Source of the DNA: Chlorops oryzae | Lineage: Eukaryota; Arthropoda; Insecta; Diptera; Chloropidae | Direction of reading: 5' to 3' | Length of the DNA: 64,000 nucleotides | NCBI GenBank assembly: GCA_020466095.1 | Contig: CM035808.1 | Location: forward strand, 30,268,959-30,332,958 | Part shown: positions 11,220 through 22,272 of the stretch, piece after piece | How positions within the stretch are numbered: position 1 is the first letter of the stretch | Layout: every line of letters starts with the position of its first letter | Translations under genes and position numbers: made by a program | The notes under the pieces: model-generated | What the model saw: only the letters and a program-made list of their open reading frames with translations | Database searches by the model: none | Told to the model about the DNA's origin: nothing

Positions 11220-12654
11220 TTTTTGCTGAGTGTGTCGTTGGATCGTAATGAAAATTCACGAGAATGAAATTCCTGGAAAACACTATATTTTCCACTTATA
11301 TGAAAATCCTTTTGTATTTTCCTGCCTGTGCAGACGTTTCTGTTATAAAAAGCGAGAGAGATAGAGCAAAGGCTTAAGACGCGAACGCGAAAACAGTTAT
11401 AAAACTCTTACGTATTTAATGGACATCCCCTAATTAGGAAAACGTAAGTGCATATAGACAGATGCTCTCAGTTCTAATATCCAGCAAAAATGTGAGCAAA
11501 ATGGTAGAAAAACAAATCCCGCGTACGGATAGACTGCTTGACCTCCATACATGTCTTGATAAATGATAGAAGGAGTTGCGCTAGAGCAGTTAAATTTGGC
11601 ATGGACGTTTCTTTGCAAATATCTATGAAAGAAAAAAAAATATTGTAGAAATCAAACTACCAGATTTGCATGGCGAAGAAAAACGAAAAAAAAAATATAA
11701 CATTTACGATAAACGGAACATTTTCGCTATGTTCCACAAAAAATAAAAACTCCGCAGAACAAGCGCCTAAAAAACAGAACATTATTACAAATGTACAAGT
11801 GTTCTATCCCTTGCAATAATTAGACAGGCAATTTTACAACTGTTCTATGAAACGCCCTCTATTAGCTGTTTTAAAAAGAAGGTCCATCTTAAATATTCCT
11901 AAAAGCATGCTACAAAAAAATTGCTAAAAACTGATGTGATAGTCACCGTAACCATATTGCCATTTTGTAAGTGAGCTACGGAACGATAAACTCAACGACA
12001 GTTCCATCGTATGATCGTTGCTATTCCATACATAGAAAAAATCTTTCAAATTATCTAAAGAAATTCTTTATTGAAAATCATCGACGTGAAATTTTTCTTT
12101 AAAGGCTTATCGTATACGGAAAGCTCTCGTCGGTCTTATCAGCAAAATGTTTTTTTTTTTCGTGTGGCGCCTTCCTTCAGAACTCTACCAAAACTGCAAC
12201 AACGATAAAGGAAAATGTAATAACCTCATTAATTTCGTATAAAAACAAAAAATACCTATTTGTAACAAACAAACACGGTCACACACATATTAATATCTTC
12301 TTCCGCTCAACAATTTGAATGAATCGCCGACCCATTGATAATGCTTCTAAAAATTTGAACCGAAGTGTAAATTTTGAAATTTTCAAAATAATAATGATTT
12401 ATAAATAAAGCGGGCTTTTAATCTATTCAATGGTGCTAAAAATGTCAGTTACACTCTATGGTCACAATGGGCACAATAGGAAATCGAAGGTAATATCTTA
12501 TCTGGGGGCAAAAAATGCGTGCACTAGAGCCCCCCGCGCACGATAAGAACTCCCGATCAACAATAATTGATTTACCATTTTCTTGCGTGACTTTTTACTT
12601 TTTAACCGCATGGGATAAGCTTGGTCATTAGTAGCGCGCCGTCAATCAACAGCA
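11220..12654. other. noncoding DNA upstream of the 440-aa gene
   Basis: No exon recognised. A GC-richer patch with GGGATAAGC lies at 12,600-12,650, just before the start codon, and may be part of the promoter. No TATA box stands out. Confidence 0.4.
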
Positions 12655-13977
12655 ATGTATCTCATCGGTACGATTCTTTGGTGTCTAGGCGTTGGCCTCC
12701 TTGTGCTAACTACCTTGGTGTGCCTATTACGTCAGAAGCCGACATTAATCTTCGATAAATATCCCAGCAAAGGAGGCTTATATTATCTTAAGTACTATAT
12801 TTCGTTGGTTTTATTAAAGAAATTACGACGTAAATTGTATCCGGAAAAAGAAGACGAAAAACTAGATCAATTCGACGAGCCACAGGAGTTGAAAAGCAAT
12901 CCGCAGAGTTATGATGTCGTCTCCTTTATGGGTGCCAATGAGCATGGAGAGAAGCTTGTTATCACATTAGAACGCCGTCATCGTGGCGTAATCAAGGCTT
13001 GCCTCTATCTCCATCTGCCCGATGAGGGACTGTATTGTTCACCTAGCTTGCCAGATATGGTTTATTTTACAACGAATGGCGACAAGGAAAATCCAGAATT
13101 TCGTGGAGCCGGACTACATATATACCCCCAAAAACGTATGCGAAATTGGCGTGTGCATTACGATGGTGAACTGCGGAAGGTTTCAAGCGGGAAATTGTTA
13201 AAAACGAAAATTGATATCGAATTCACGTCGTCGTTGGCGTATTTTTATTATAATCGGGATTTAAGTGTCTCGGTGATTGCTGATTCCGTCGCTCGCGAGG
13301 CGTGGAATGATACGTTTTTCGGAATGCTCAAATGTGTCGATCAGATCCTGGGACGCCGAACGCATTATGAGCAAAATGGATTCTTAAAGGGCACCATAAA
13401 GCTGGGCGAAGACGAATTTCAGATTGCCCTGAAAGCATTCCGAGATCATAGCTTTGGCACGGAGCGGTGTCTGTCAACGATTAATCGTTACGTGTACTTT
13501 GCACTCTTCCTGAATGATGGCACAAATATGGTTGTTGGTAATTTAAGTCAGCCTTCGTTCTTCCTGTCGTCGCTGAAGGTCGGCTATATATGCACGCCAA
13601 GTGGAGTCTATAAGCCCATAAGGAATTGCAACTTCGAGTTATACTCTTATGGCGAGAAAGGTTCACCGCCGAAGCATAATAATTTTGTTGTGGAAACAGA
13701 TGAAGCAAAGTACTTTGTGCAGATAACGGAAGAGGATGTGGCAATTCGATTTTTAGGTGGCGAATGGGAGTCGAAGGTATTTAATCAGTTCGTTTTGTGT
13801 ACTGTGAACGGTGTCAAAGGTCACGGCCTCACCGAATACTTGTATCGCCATGAAGGTGGTCGTCCTGAAAACGTTAGCTCAACCGATCCCGAATGGTATC
13901 AAAAAGTGCGAAAATTCGAACGATCGTTGAGTGCAATGACACTTAAAGACGATGGTGAAGAGATGTTTATTTTTTAA
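12655..13977 (+). CDS. 440-aa membrane-anchored protein, probable AttH/DUF7064-7065-like domain, single exon
   Basis: An uninterrupted frame with fly-like codon use. Residues about 5-26 are hydrophobic and read as a signal anchor (ILWCLGVGLLVLTTLVCLL), followed by a basic stretch, so the bulk is either lumenal/extracellular or membrane-tethered. The body contains DHSFG (about residue 265), NRYVYFALFLNDGTNMVVG and GHGLTEYLYRHEGGRP. From memory these resemble the N-terminal half of arthropod PEP-synthase-like proteins (DUF7064/DUF7065), related to AttH/CrtC beta-barrel proteins; this is a family-level guess without a search. No catalytic residues can be assigned. The start has a good context (CAGCAATGT) and gives the hydrophobic segment. 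AATAAA at 14076-14081 lies inside the right inverted-repeat arm, so the transcript end is in repeated DNA. A stand-alone gene without the PEP-synthase part would be a lineage-specific architecture. Confidence 0.85.
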   Translation: MYLIGTILWCLGVGLLVLTTLVCLLRQKPTLIFDKYPSKGGLYYLKYYISLVLLKKLRRKLYPEKEDEKLDQFDEPQELKSNPQSYDVVSFMGANEHGEKLVITLERRHRGVIKACLYLHLPDEGLYCSPSLPDMVYFTTNGDKENPEFRGAGLHIYPQKRMRNWRVHYDGELRKVSSGKLLKTKIDIEFTSSLAYFYYNRDLSVSVIADSVAREAWNDTFFGMLKCVDQILGRRTHYEQNGFLKGTIKLGEDEFQIALKAFRDHSFGTERCLSTINRYVYFALFLNDGTNMVVGNLSQPSFFLSSLKVGYICTPSGVYKPIRNCNFELYSYGEKGSPPKHNNFVVETDEAKYFVQITEEDVAIRFLGGEWESKVFNQFVLCTVNGVKGHGLTEYLYRHEGGRPENVSSTDPEWYQKVRKFERSLSAMTLKDDGEEMFIF

Positions 13978-14025
13978 ATGCTACTCGAAGTGGTTTTTTA
14001 GATTTTAAGACTGATTTTTTTTTAT

Positions 14026-14603
14026 GTATGTATATATGTATATGTAGTGAATAACTTGTAGATATTAATGTCTTAAATAAATTTGTTGAATGAAATGAAC
14101 GCGTTATTAAAATTGCATGTATTTAACCCATTTTGGGCCGCTGTTAGAAGTTTAAAAAAATCCATTTCTCTTTCATTGCAAGGTCTCATGGTGTGCGAGA
14201 TGTCAAATACAGCTTTTAAATTAAATTATAATTGTCGATTGAATCGTTTACACGAAGTGCATACCTGGTTTAATATGAACACTAATTTTGACCATTTTAA
14301 CAAGAAAATAATTAAAATCTATTTTTTTTAAATGCACTTAAGAAAAATTATCACCTGGCCATTTACTGTGCTTAATATACATGTCTGTGGCAATATGGAA
14401 GAGTAGCTTAAGTCGAAATTTCTTGTTTTGAGATATTCGAATTTTTCTACTTAAACGCTTTATCCGTATGTACTTACATTTTCAATTTACTCACACTTAA
14501 AATGAAGATTGGGAATATGTGATCAAAATTAAATGCAGATAAAGGTGTTTCCCACTTGGCAAGTAAAGCACTTTTACTTCCAGAAGAAGCAAGTTTTCTT
14601 GCT
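14026..14603. repeat. Right arm of a ~580-bp inverted repeat
   Basis: Reverse complement of 9450-10028. It starts 49 bp after the stop codon of the 440-aa gene and includes its poly(A) signal. The repeat pair spans about 5.15 kb in total and could support inversion by recombination. Confidence 0.85.
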
Positions 14604-14879
14604 GTTAGACTTTCTATCAAGAACGATTAAGCTTGCTGAAAGTGATTTTTGATTAACCACAATTGGGAAGCGAAAGCAAAATACTTTTTAAAAACGCTTT
14701 ACTTGCCACACAGACAAAACGATACCACATAAAATGGAAGAAAAACAATAAGATTTCTCTATGGTTTTTATCCAAGAAGATTGTCTTATTGAAACCATAG
14801 AGAAAAACTTATTGTTTATTTTAACGCAAAGTTAAGAAGATAACTTATAATTTTGATATGAATTCTTGTAAAAAACCAG

Positions 14880-14925
14880 GTCGGCGGGTTCGATCCCTGC
14901 TCCAGCGAGCGTCGTTTTTTTTTTT
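14880..14925 (+). other. tRNA-3'-half-like B box followed by T-run
   Basis: GGCGGGTTCGATCCCTGC matches a Pol III B box and is followed by CCAGCGAGCG and a long T run that could terminate Pol III. There is no convincing A box or cloverleaf, so it is read as tRNA-derived repeat debris rather than a tRNA gene. A damaged copy occurs near 16955. Confidence 0.3.
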
Positions 14926-15169
14926 TTTTTTTAAAATAAATTATTATATAAAAATCTGAGAAATTAGAGTTTTTACCAAAATTTTAATAATTGAAAAATT
15001 TTTAAAAATATTCTATAGGAATTTCTTGTTAGAGCTTGTGCGTGACATTTTGGGAGGCCCGATGAAAACAACTTGTTTTTATTGTCCAACTTACTCTCTT
15101 GCTCCCTGTATTTTTTCCTTAAAATTTACTTGCCTGTTTTATTCTCCATTTTTCCAAAAATTCTTTTGC

Positions 15170-15245
15170 CTACGACAAGGTTCGAACTCGGACCTTCCAG
15201 ATTACAAGTTAGCACACTTCAACTACGCCATCGCGAGATATGATT
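15170..15245 (-). other. tRNA-like A/B-box segment in repeat
   Basis: On the minus strand GATGGCGTAGTTGAAGTG (A-box-like) and GAGTTCGAACCTTG (B-box-like) are correctly spaced, with a possible D arm and a weak T arm. The acceptor and anticodon stems do not pair, so this is not a functional tRNA. The duplicated copy near 17205-17265 is missing several bases. Confidence 0.3.
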
Positions 15246-16736
15246 TCAGCTTGCTAGATTGATTATATCAATGTAAGTGCAAAAAAACTGGTTTGTCTTT
15301 TTAAACTATGGAATGATTACGGAATTCATATACTTTTTTAAATCAATAAGTCTTGCTTTTAATATTAAAAAGGCTTCTTCTTAAAACGATTTTCTTCCAA
15401 TAACGAATCTTATCAAAACGTCATTTTTATAAGAATGTCACATAGTTTGATTGATATGGTCACCTTATTATTTTACTATATCAAGCAGTTTTCCATATTC
15501 TTCAACAGAAATAATAAGATATTCACATTAAATATGTGAGAATATCTATTAAAATGTTTCAATAAGATTTCCTCTATGCATTCAAAGAGTTTTCTCTATG
15601 GAAAAAGCACATCGTTCATATAGTTTAAGAAGATTTCTCTATAAAATCGCTCAATAAGGGGATCTTATCGATTTTATGGGGTCATTTTTTTCTGTGTGAA
15701 AGTGGGGAAGCACCTTAAGATTTTGTCTAAAGTAAAAGTTTTTCAAAATACATACGTAAGGTAAAAGTAAGTAAATGCAAATAAAAACAAAGTTAATGGA
15801 AATAGAGAGCTTTTCCAGAAGAGTCTTAAAAAAGTTAGGCAAAAGAGTCAAGAGAGCATCTTGAAAGGACTACTTAAGTCCCGAAAGAATGGAAGTAATT
15901 GATTTTTGTAAATTATTATTAATTAAGAACTTATGTTGAAGTCCAATAATTGACCATTAAAAAGGCTCTAAGTTAATCAATATAACGAAAATGAAAAGAT
16001 GATATAGAAACAAACTTAATTTCGATTTTATAGGCGCCAAACTTCGTAAAGCGAGTTCAAAAAGTTGGTTTCTTAACTGCAATGGGTTATTGGGCTATGT
16101 CACCATTACGAATAACCCCCGTAACCGTGCCATGATACGCTCTTTTTCCCGTCAAACTTTCCAGTTACTCGAAAAAAAAAAATCGAAAATGGGCAGAAAT
16201 AAATTCTTACCGGTTATTAAGAGCGCGGTCATAAAAAAAAAATGTGAAAAACCCAAGAAAAACAAATTGAACACTTAACGCCTTTATCCGGCTGGTCGTA
16301 AAAATTTATTCCGTCTTCTTTTTGCGCCGATTTTAGATACGCCCAGCCAACAGAATAATTAACACGCGCCCGACGCGCCAACGCGCGGTAGGAAGCCATA
16401 AAGTCACTTAAAGTTATTAATTGACTGGATTACGCTTGAGTGTATGGGTGGAAATGGAAGAGCGGAGAGATTGGTTGGGAAAAAAAGGGTCGTACAACAA
16501 GTAGCAGCACGGACGATTGCGAGAGTGTCTTAAGGAAGATAAGAACTTTGTGGTCGCAGCTTGTGAGAAAAAAATGAAGATTTGTGAAAAAAAAGTGTGA
16601 CAACGGGTGGAGAGACTAAGAGCTGCTCATTGCAGTAAATGGACAGGTGATAAAAATTTTTTTTTTTTATTGAATTTTCGTCACGAATTTTTCTTCGTTG
16701 TCTAAGTTTGTCGAATTTAATATTAACTGTTATCAA

Positions 16737-16935
16737 TTTCAATTTCAATTTATTATTATTATATTTAAGTTCCTAGTGTGACAAGATGACAAATCTTAAA
16801 ATACACTAATCATAAAACCAAGATAGGGTAGGTAACAACCTGAATCGAAACACTGTAATGCTTATAAATAAATAAATAAATACATGAATGACTATATATA
16901 AACTAATTTAACTAATTTAATTTTAGCATATTTAA
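16737..16935. other. AT-rich spacer between duplication units
   Basis: Low-complexity sequence with TCAATT, TAT and AATA repeats. It has no counterpart at the end of unit 2. Confidence 0.5.
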
Positions 16936-19086
16936 TATGATTCTTGTTAAAAACCTGGTTGGCGATTCTCCCTGCTCCAGAGCGTCTTTTTTATTTTTAA
17001 ATTTATTAAAACTAGAAATTAAGTTTTCCAAAATTTTAAAATTAAAAATTTAAAATTTCAAGGATTTGTGTAAGCTTTGTACATTTTGAGAGCCCAGTAT
17101 AAACTTGTTTTATTTCCAAGACTTCTGCTCCGTATTTTTTCTTAAAATTTACTTCCTATTTTATTCTCCATTTTTCCAAAAATTCTTTTGCCTACGACAA
17201 GGTTCGAACTCGGACTTCAGATTACAAGTTAGCACACTTCAATACCATCGCGAGATATGATTTCAGTTGCTAGAATTTGATTATATCAATGTAAAGTGCA
17301 AAAGAAACTGGTATTTGTTTTTTAAAAACTATGGAATGATTCACGGCATTCATATACTTTTTTAAATCAATAAGTTTGCTTTTAATATTAAAATAGGCTT
17401 CTTACCAAACGATTTTCTTCCAATAACGAATCTTATCAAAAACGTCATTTTTATAAGAATGTCACATAGTTTGAATGATATTTGGTCAGCCCGTAAAATT
17501 ATTTTACTATATCAAGCTAGTTTTCCCATATTCTTTCAACTAGAAATAATAACGATTATTCACATTAAATTGTGAGAATATCTATTCAAAAGTTTCAATA
17601 AGACCTTCCTCTATGCATTCACAGAGTTTTCTATACTGAACTACGCACATCGCGAGATTGATTTAGTTGCTAAGATGATTATTCATAAAATCGCAATAAA
17701 GGGGATCTTATCGATTTAACTATGGTGATTCGAATTCATATTTTTCTGTGCTGTAAAGTGGGAAGCTTCTTCAAAACGATTTTGTCTAAAGTTATAAAGT
17801 TTTTTATAAAATCACATATTGTTGAAGGTACTATATTAGTATATGCAAAGTTTCTTCGTTCAACAGAATCATAAGATATTCATGATAAATGAAGTGAGCA
17901 TATCATCTAGCTGTTTCAATAAGATTTCCTCTATAGCTTCAAAGCCATTTTCTCATATGAAAACTCATCTTATGATCGACTTTAAGAAATTTACTTCATA
18001 TATGCTCAATAGGATCTTATAAAATTAAGGACAAACTTTTTTCTTTAAGTGGAACACTTTAAGATTTTTCTAAATAAAAAACTTTATTCAAAATTGAGTT
18101 AATGGAATGAGTAATGAGCACTTAGAAAAAAAATTACAACGCGCTGAAAATAGAGAGCTTTTCCAGAAGAGTCTTAAAAAAGTTAGGCAAAAGAGTCAAG
18201 AGAGCATCTTGAAAGGACTACTTAAGTCCCGAAAGAATGGAAGTAATTGATTTTTGTAAATTATTATTAATTAAGAACTTATGTTGAAGTCCAATAATTG
18301 ACCATTAAAAAGGCTCTAAGTTAATCAATATAACGAAAAAGAAAAGATGATATAGAAACAAACTTAATTTCGATTTTATAGGCGCCAAACTTCGAAAAGC
18401 GAGTTCAAAAAGTTGGTTTCTTAACTGCAATGGCTTATTGGGCTATGTCACCATTACGAATAACCCCCGTAACCGTGCCATGATACGCTCTTTTTCCCGT
18501 CAAACTTTCCAGTTACTCGAAAAAAAAAAAAAACGAAAATGGGCAGAAATAAATTCTTACCGGTTATTAAGAGCGCGGTCATAAAAAAAAAATGTGAAAA
18601 ACCCAAGAAAAACAAATTGAACACTTAACGCCTTTATCCGGCTGGTCGTAAAAATTTAATCCGTCTTCTTTTTGCGCCGATTTTAGATACGCCCAGCCAA
18701 CAGAATAATTAACACGCGCCCGACGCGCCAACGCGCGGTAGGAAGCCATAAAGTCACTTAAAGTTATTAATTGACTGGATTACGCTTGAGTGTATGGGTG
18801 GAAATGGAAGAGCGGAGAGATTGGTTGGGAAAAAAAGGGTCGTACAACAAGTAGCAGCACGGACGATTGCGAGAGTGTCTTAAGGAAGATAAGAACTTTG
18901 TGGTCGCAGCTTGTGAGAAAAAAATGAAGATTTGCGAAAAAAAAGTGTGACAAGGGGTGGAGAGACTAAGAGCTGCTGATTGCAGTAAATGGACAGGTGA
19001 TAATTTTTTTTTTTAATTGAATTTTCGTCACGAATTCTTCTTCGTTGGATGTCTAAGTTTGTCGAATTTAATATTAACTGTTATCT
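16936..19086. repeat. Tandem duplication, unit 2 (indel-rich first half)
   Basis: Copy of 14862-16736. Up to about 18150 it carries dozens of one- to three-base insertions and deletions relative to unit 1, plus a partial third iteration of the AAGATTTCCTCTAT-containing segment (about 17835-18060). The remainder is almost identical to unit 1. The pattern looks like uncorrected reads or a collapsed repeat rather than ordinary divergence. Confidence 0.75.
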
Positions 19087-19165
19087 ACTTGGAAATGCTG
19101 CAAAATAAATGCTATTGAACCAGTCGTGCACTTCGAGCAACATTGCATGAATGGAAAATTTATAA

Positions 19166-19171
19166 TTTATT
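19166..19171 (-). terminator. Poly(A) signal candidate for the bHLH gene
   Basis: AATAAA on the minus strand, about 280 bp downstream of the bHLH stop codon. Confidence 0.4.
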
Positions 19172-19451
19172 TTAAAAGCTAATTAATCAATCTTTTTGAC
19201 GGCCTCCTGTCTATGACAACATTTTGGTCCAAAATGCGTCTTATAATTCCGACTTTGGCCTCACCAATTTCCATTAGCCTTAGCAACATTTCCTTGCATT
19301 TTTCGACTCGGATCGAGATTGGAATTTTTACATAAAGCTAAGTCAACTAATTTTAAATGACTAATAAATATCTGGATAGAGAATTTTAGATCCCTTTTAT
19401 GTATAAGTAACTCGATCGATTTTTCCTTCTCTGCTTTCCTCTGTTGATCAA

Positions 19452-20681
19452 TTACACGTGCGACGAGTTCGCAGAAGTATTATCCTTTCGTCTTTTTGAG
19501 GTTTCGCCGTTAAGATGAAATCTATTTTGACCCGCCGGCTTACGTTTAGATCCTTTTTTTGGGGCACTGGGAGCATTAGTTCCTCCAGAAGGAGCTTGCA
19601 GCGACTGCGCAATCGGCACGGCTACCCCAGCTGATGTCGTTTGCTCAACTCTTCCAGTGCCTGATGATGAAGGTAATGGTCGTGTGGGTGCAATCATCAA
19701 TAGATGAGGACCTGCCGCTGCAGCTCCCGATTTCGATTTCGATGCAACATGATTTTGAGTAATCAGAATTTCTTTCGTCTTCTGCGATTGAGATTTTTCG
19801 CCGCGAATTGTTGTATCCACAAGCCGATATCCATTGTGCGGGCCATGTCCGTTAACCAGCCGCTTGTCGTTATTGTTCGGTTCGATTTGCTGTTGCAGTG
19901 CTGCTTCCTCTTGTTGTTTCTGCCATTCCAGGACACCAGTCAACAGTTTGATATACTTGATTGCCATTCGCAGTATCTCATTTTTGGACAATTTCTTGTC
20001 TGGTGGATGAGTTGGCACCAGTTTTCGAAGCTCAGCAAATGCACCGGAGACATTCTGTTGACGCCAACGTTCACGTGTATTCATGAAAACCTTACGAACT
20101 GGTGCCAAAGGCATTCCCAGTTTCGGTGAAACACCAGTGCCATTACCGAAAGGTGATGCTCCACGCGAAACGGTCGATAATTGTGCTGAATTGTTGGATC
20201 CTCGTGGCGAATTCGACAAGGAATGTGTACCTAAATTTGTGATTTGATAACGATAATTAATGATAGTGAAAAGACTTTGCAGGAAAAATATTTATGGATA
20301 GCGGAACTGACTTTCCAAATCATGTTGATATCCATTTGTCATCCGGAACTCATCATCGTCGTCTTCGGTATCGTTTAATGAAAAGTCCGACAGATCTCCA
20401 TCGGAAATTAATTCAGATTTTGCAATAAAGTTTTTAAAATTTCCTTGATGCATGCTAATTAAAGCTGGTGGATCTCGTAGTGTTGACCCGTTAACCACCG
20501 GATTCCTTAGAGGTATGCAAATGGTTGTTGGTCCAGCAGCGCTTGAATTTGATGTCTCCACTTTGCATGGTGATTGCTCCGCAATATTACTATTTACTGA
20601 TGACGTCGAACTTCGATCGTCCTGTTCAATATTTGTGTGCTTATTCATTTGAATCCAGGACATTTTTCTTAAAAATTTCAA
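19452..20681 (-). CDS. HLH3B: TAL1/SCL-type bHLH transcription factor, 2 exons
   Basis: Exon 1 (20681-20312) and exon 2 (20230-19452) join in phase through a GT-AG intron of 81 bp to give 382 aa. Residues about 169-221 are a class II bHLH domain: basic region [11 protein letters not shown], helix 1 [20 protein letters not shown] and helix 2 [15 protein letters not shown]. The [18 protein letters not shown] signature is specific to the TAL1/LYL1 group, whose single Drosophila member is HLH3B. Such proteins dimerise with E-proteins (Daughterless) and bind E-boxes in the nucleus. The N-terminus is Ser/Asn-rich with an acidic stretch (DTEDDDDEF). The C-terminus is low complexity with basic patches ([10 protein letters not shown]). 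The start at 20681 is the first in-frame Met; Met at residue 7 or 12 is also possible. The symbol rests on the bHLH signature, not on synteny. Confidence 0.92.
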
Positions 20682-22272
20682 TTTATAAGAAAATTTTGCT
20701 GTTTCCCAGCTGTTAAAATCCTCAACTACTCGCTGGAATTTTCAATTTTCAAATGACACCAGACATTTTTGTATCTACCTCAAATGGTTTGAATGTGAAA
20801 ACTCCTCTCGAATGGGCGGAGCTAAGGACACAATCGACACAACGTTGTTAACTCATTTCGCATTGAGGGGAAAAACTACCCTTGAATGATAGCCACGGCA
20901 CCGGGTCGTTCAAAAAGTATTCGAATGGTGGTGATTATTTGGACAGCAAAGAAATTAGAAATAATTTTTAAAAATCTATTCCAATTCATGGAAGATCAAT
21001 TAATAGTATTGAGTTAAATATTTGAAATATATTAAATCAATTTTAATATTTTTCAACATAATTGTTTTTTTTTTTTTTAATGTAGCATTAAAAGTAGAAA
21101 GTTTTTTGTCTATAAAAGATAATTCCGGGACAGTTTATAAGTTCGAATAACAGAACTGCAAAGCCTAGCGTAAAGACTTTGATCAAATGGGCCAAAACTA
21201 TATCAAGTCAGATTTGTAATAGTTCTAGGAATTCTCAAGCAATTCGCAGCATCGCTGGGTCTCAAAATTTTAATGCCTCCAATGTCCTTCTTTATTTTCG
21301 CCCCTTTTGTTTATACATGCATAATTAATTTAAATCGAATATTCATTGAGAAAACGAGCCTTGCAACATGATAAACAAATATTCTCATCAAAAATTCATC
21401 AGCTCTCGAGCAATTCGAAACACCCATCGGCGCTCTCGGTAAGCCATGACGTGCTTCAACATGAGAACTGTTTCCTAATCTCTATCACAGTGAAACTGAA
21501 GCGAATGTCTGCGAATGTCCTTGCGGGTACACTGCATTGCTGAGGGGTTGTAAAATGTATTGCCGAATGCTTTTGTTCAAATGTCGACACCCGCTTGACT
21601 TATGCCACATAATTGTGCCACTAATCGGATTAATAAAAAATTAATATCAAAATATCTAAAATTAGTTCGTTGAGTCCGATAAAATATGTTGGAAAAAAAT
21701 AAAAAAGGCACTCAGACTGTTTGGAACATTGTACGCACGGTATCAGCTCGAGACAGATTACTTCCGAGATGGTTAGGATTCTGGGCGTATTTTATACAAC
21801 AAAACGGAAGTCGAAGGTGCCAGGTCACGTGACGCTGTTGATAGATTTACGCGACGCCACGTGCCTTTGACCAGAAATCTGGTTGAAGTTTTTTGATTTC
21901 TCGATTTTTTGATTGTTCAGTTTTTGTAGCAAAATGTGCACATGCGTTTGTGATAAAAATAAATCGCGTCATTTAAGGGTTAATAAGTTAAGATTTTCGT
22001 TCGCAGCAAGCGAAGGGCTATAATTATTTTTATTTAAATCTTTCCGACGTTCACTTTTTGCGACAAAATCCCACCTTCATTGTGAATACCCTTTATACAT
22101 ACATAGATATTGTTGGCTTATTAAATTTGATGCATGAATATAAAATCGAACGCTGTGAATATCACAATCAAATTCTCATTAGGTTTATATTAAAGTAAAT
22201 AAATAAAAAGGGTACAGTTTCTATACTCTTTGGTATTGGGAAAACTAAATATAAGACAACAACCACCTAGTG
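20682..22272. other. noncoding DNA upstream of the bHLH gene
   Basis: This contains the presumptive promoter region of the bHLH gene (transcribed leftward), with E-box-like CACGTG near 21825 and 21858. No other exon recognised. TTTTGCGACAAAATCCCACC...TGTGAATACCC at about 22058-22093 resembles sequence at 33378-33420 and marks a low-copy repeat. Confidence 0.4.

Larger units (their letters stand above)
14707..15698. mobile_element. MITE-like insertion with CACACAGA termini
   Basis: The left end CACACAGACAAAACG and the right end (reverse complement CACACAGAAAAAAATGACC) are inverted. Flanks GCTTTACTTGCCA and AAGTGGGGAAGCACCTT match the uninterrupted left-arm sequence at 9483-9513, so the empty site is visible in the same window. 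The interior holds short hairpins (TCAATAAGATTTCCTCTATG-type repeats) and tRNA-like segments, with no transposase. Superfamily not assigned. Confidence 0.5.
14862..16736. repeat. Tandem duplication, unit 1
   Basis: Unit 1 runs from AATTCTTGTAAAAAACCAGG to TAATATTAACTGTTATC and recurs as unit 2 at about 16936-19086. The second half of the two units (from 15800 and from 18150, about 930 bp) is nearly identical. The first halves differ mainly by small insertions and deletions. Short open frames here (about 62 codons, A-rich) are not considered genes. Confidence 0.8.

Noticed and set aside
15170..15245. Functional tRNA gene on the minus strand
   Set aside because: A and B boxes are present, but the acceptor and anticodon stems do not pair; it sits in a repeated element.
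16090..16278. 62-codon basic frame repeated in both duplication units
   Set aside because: It appears conserved only because the DNA is duplicated; the second unit changes its A-run length and frame.
19704..20129. 141-codon plus-strand frame over the bHLH exon
   Set aside because: It is the complementary-strand shadow of the bHLH coding sequence.
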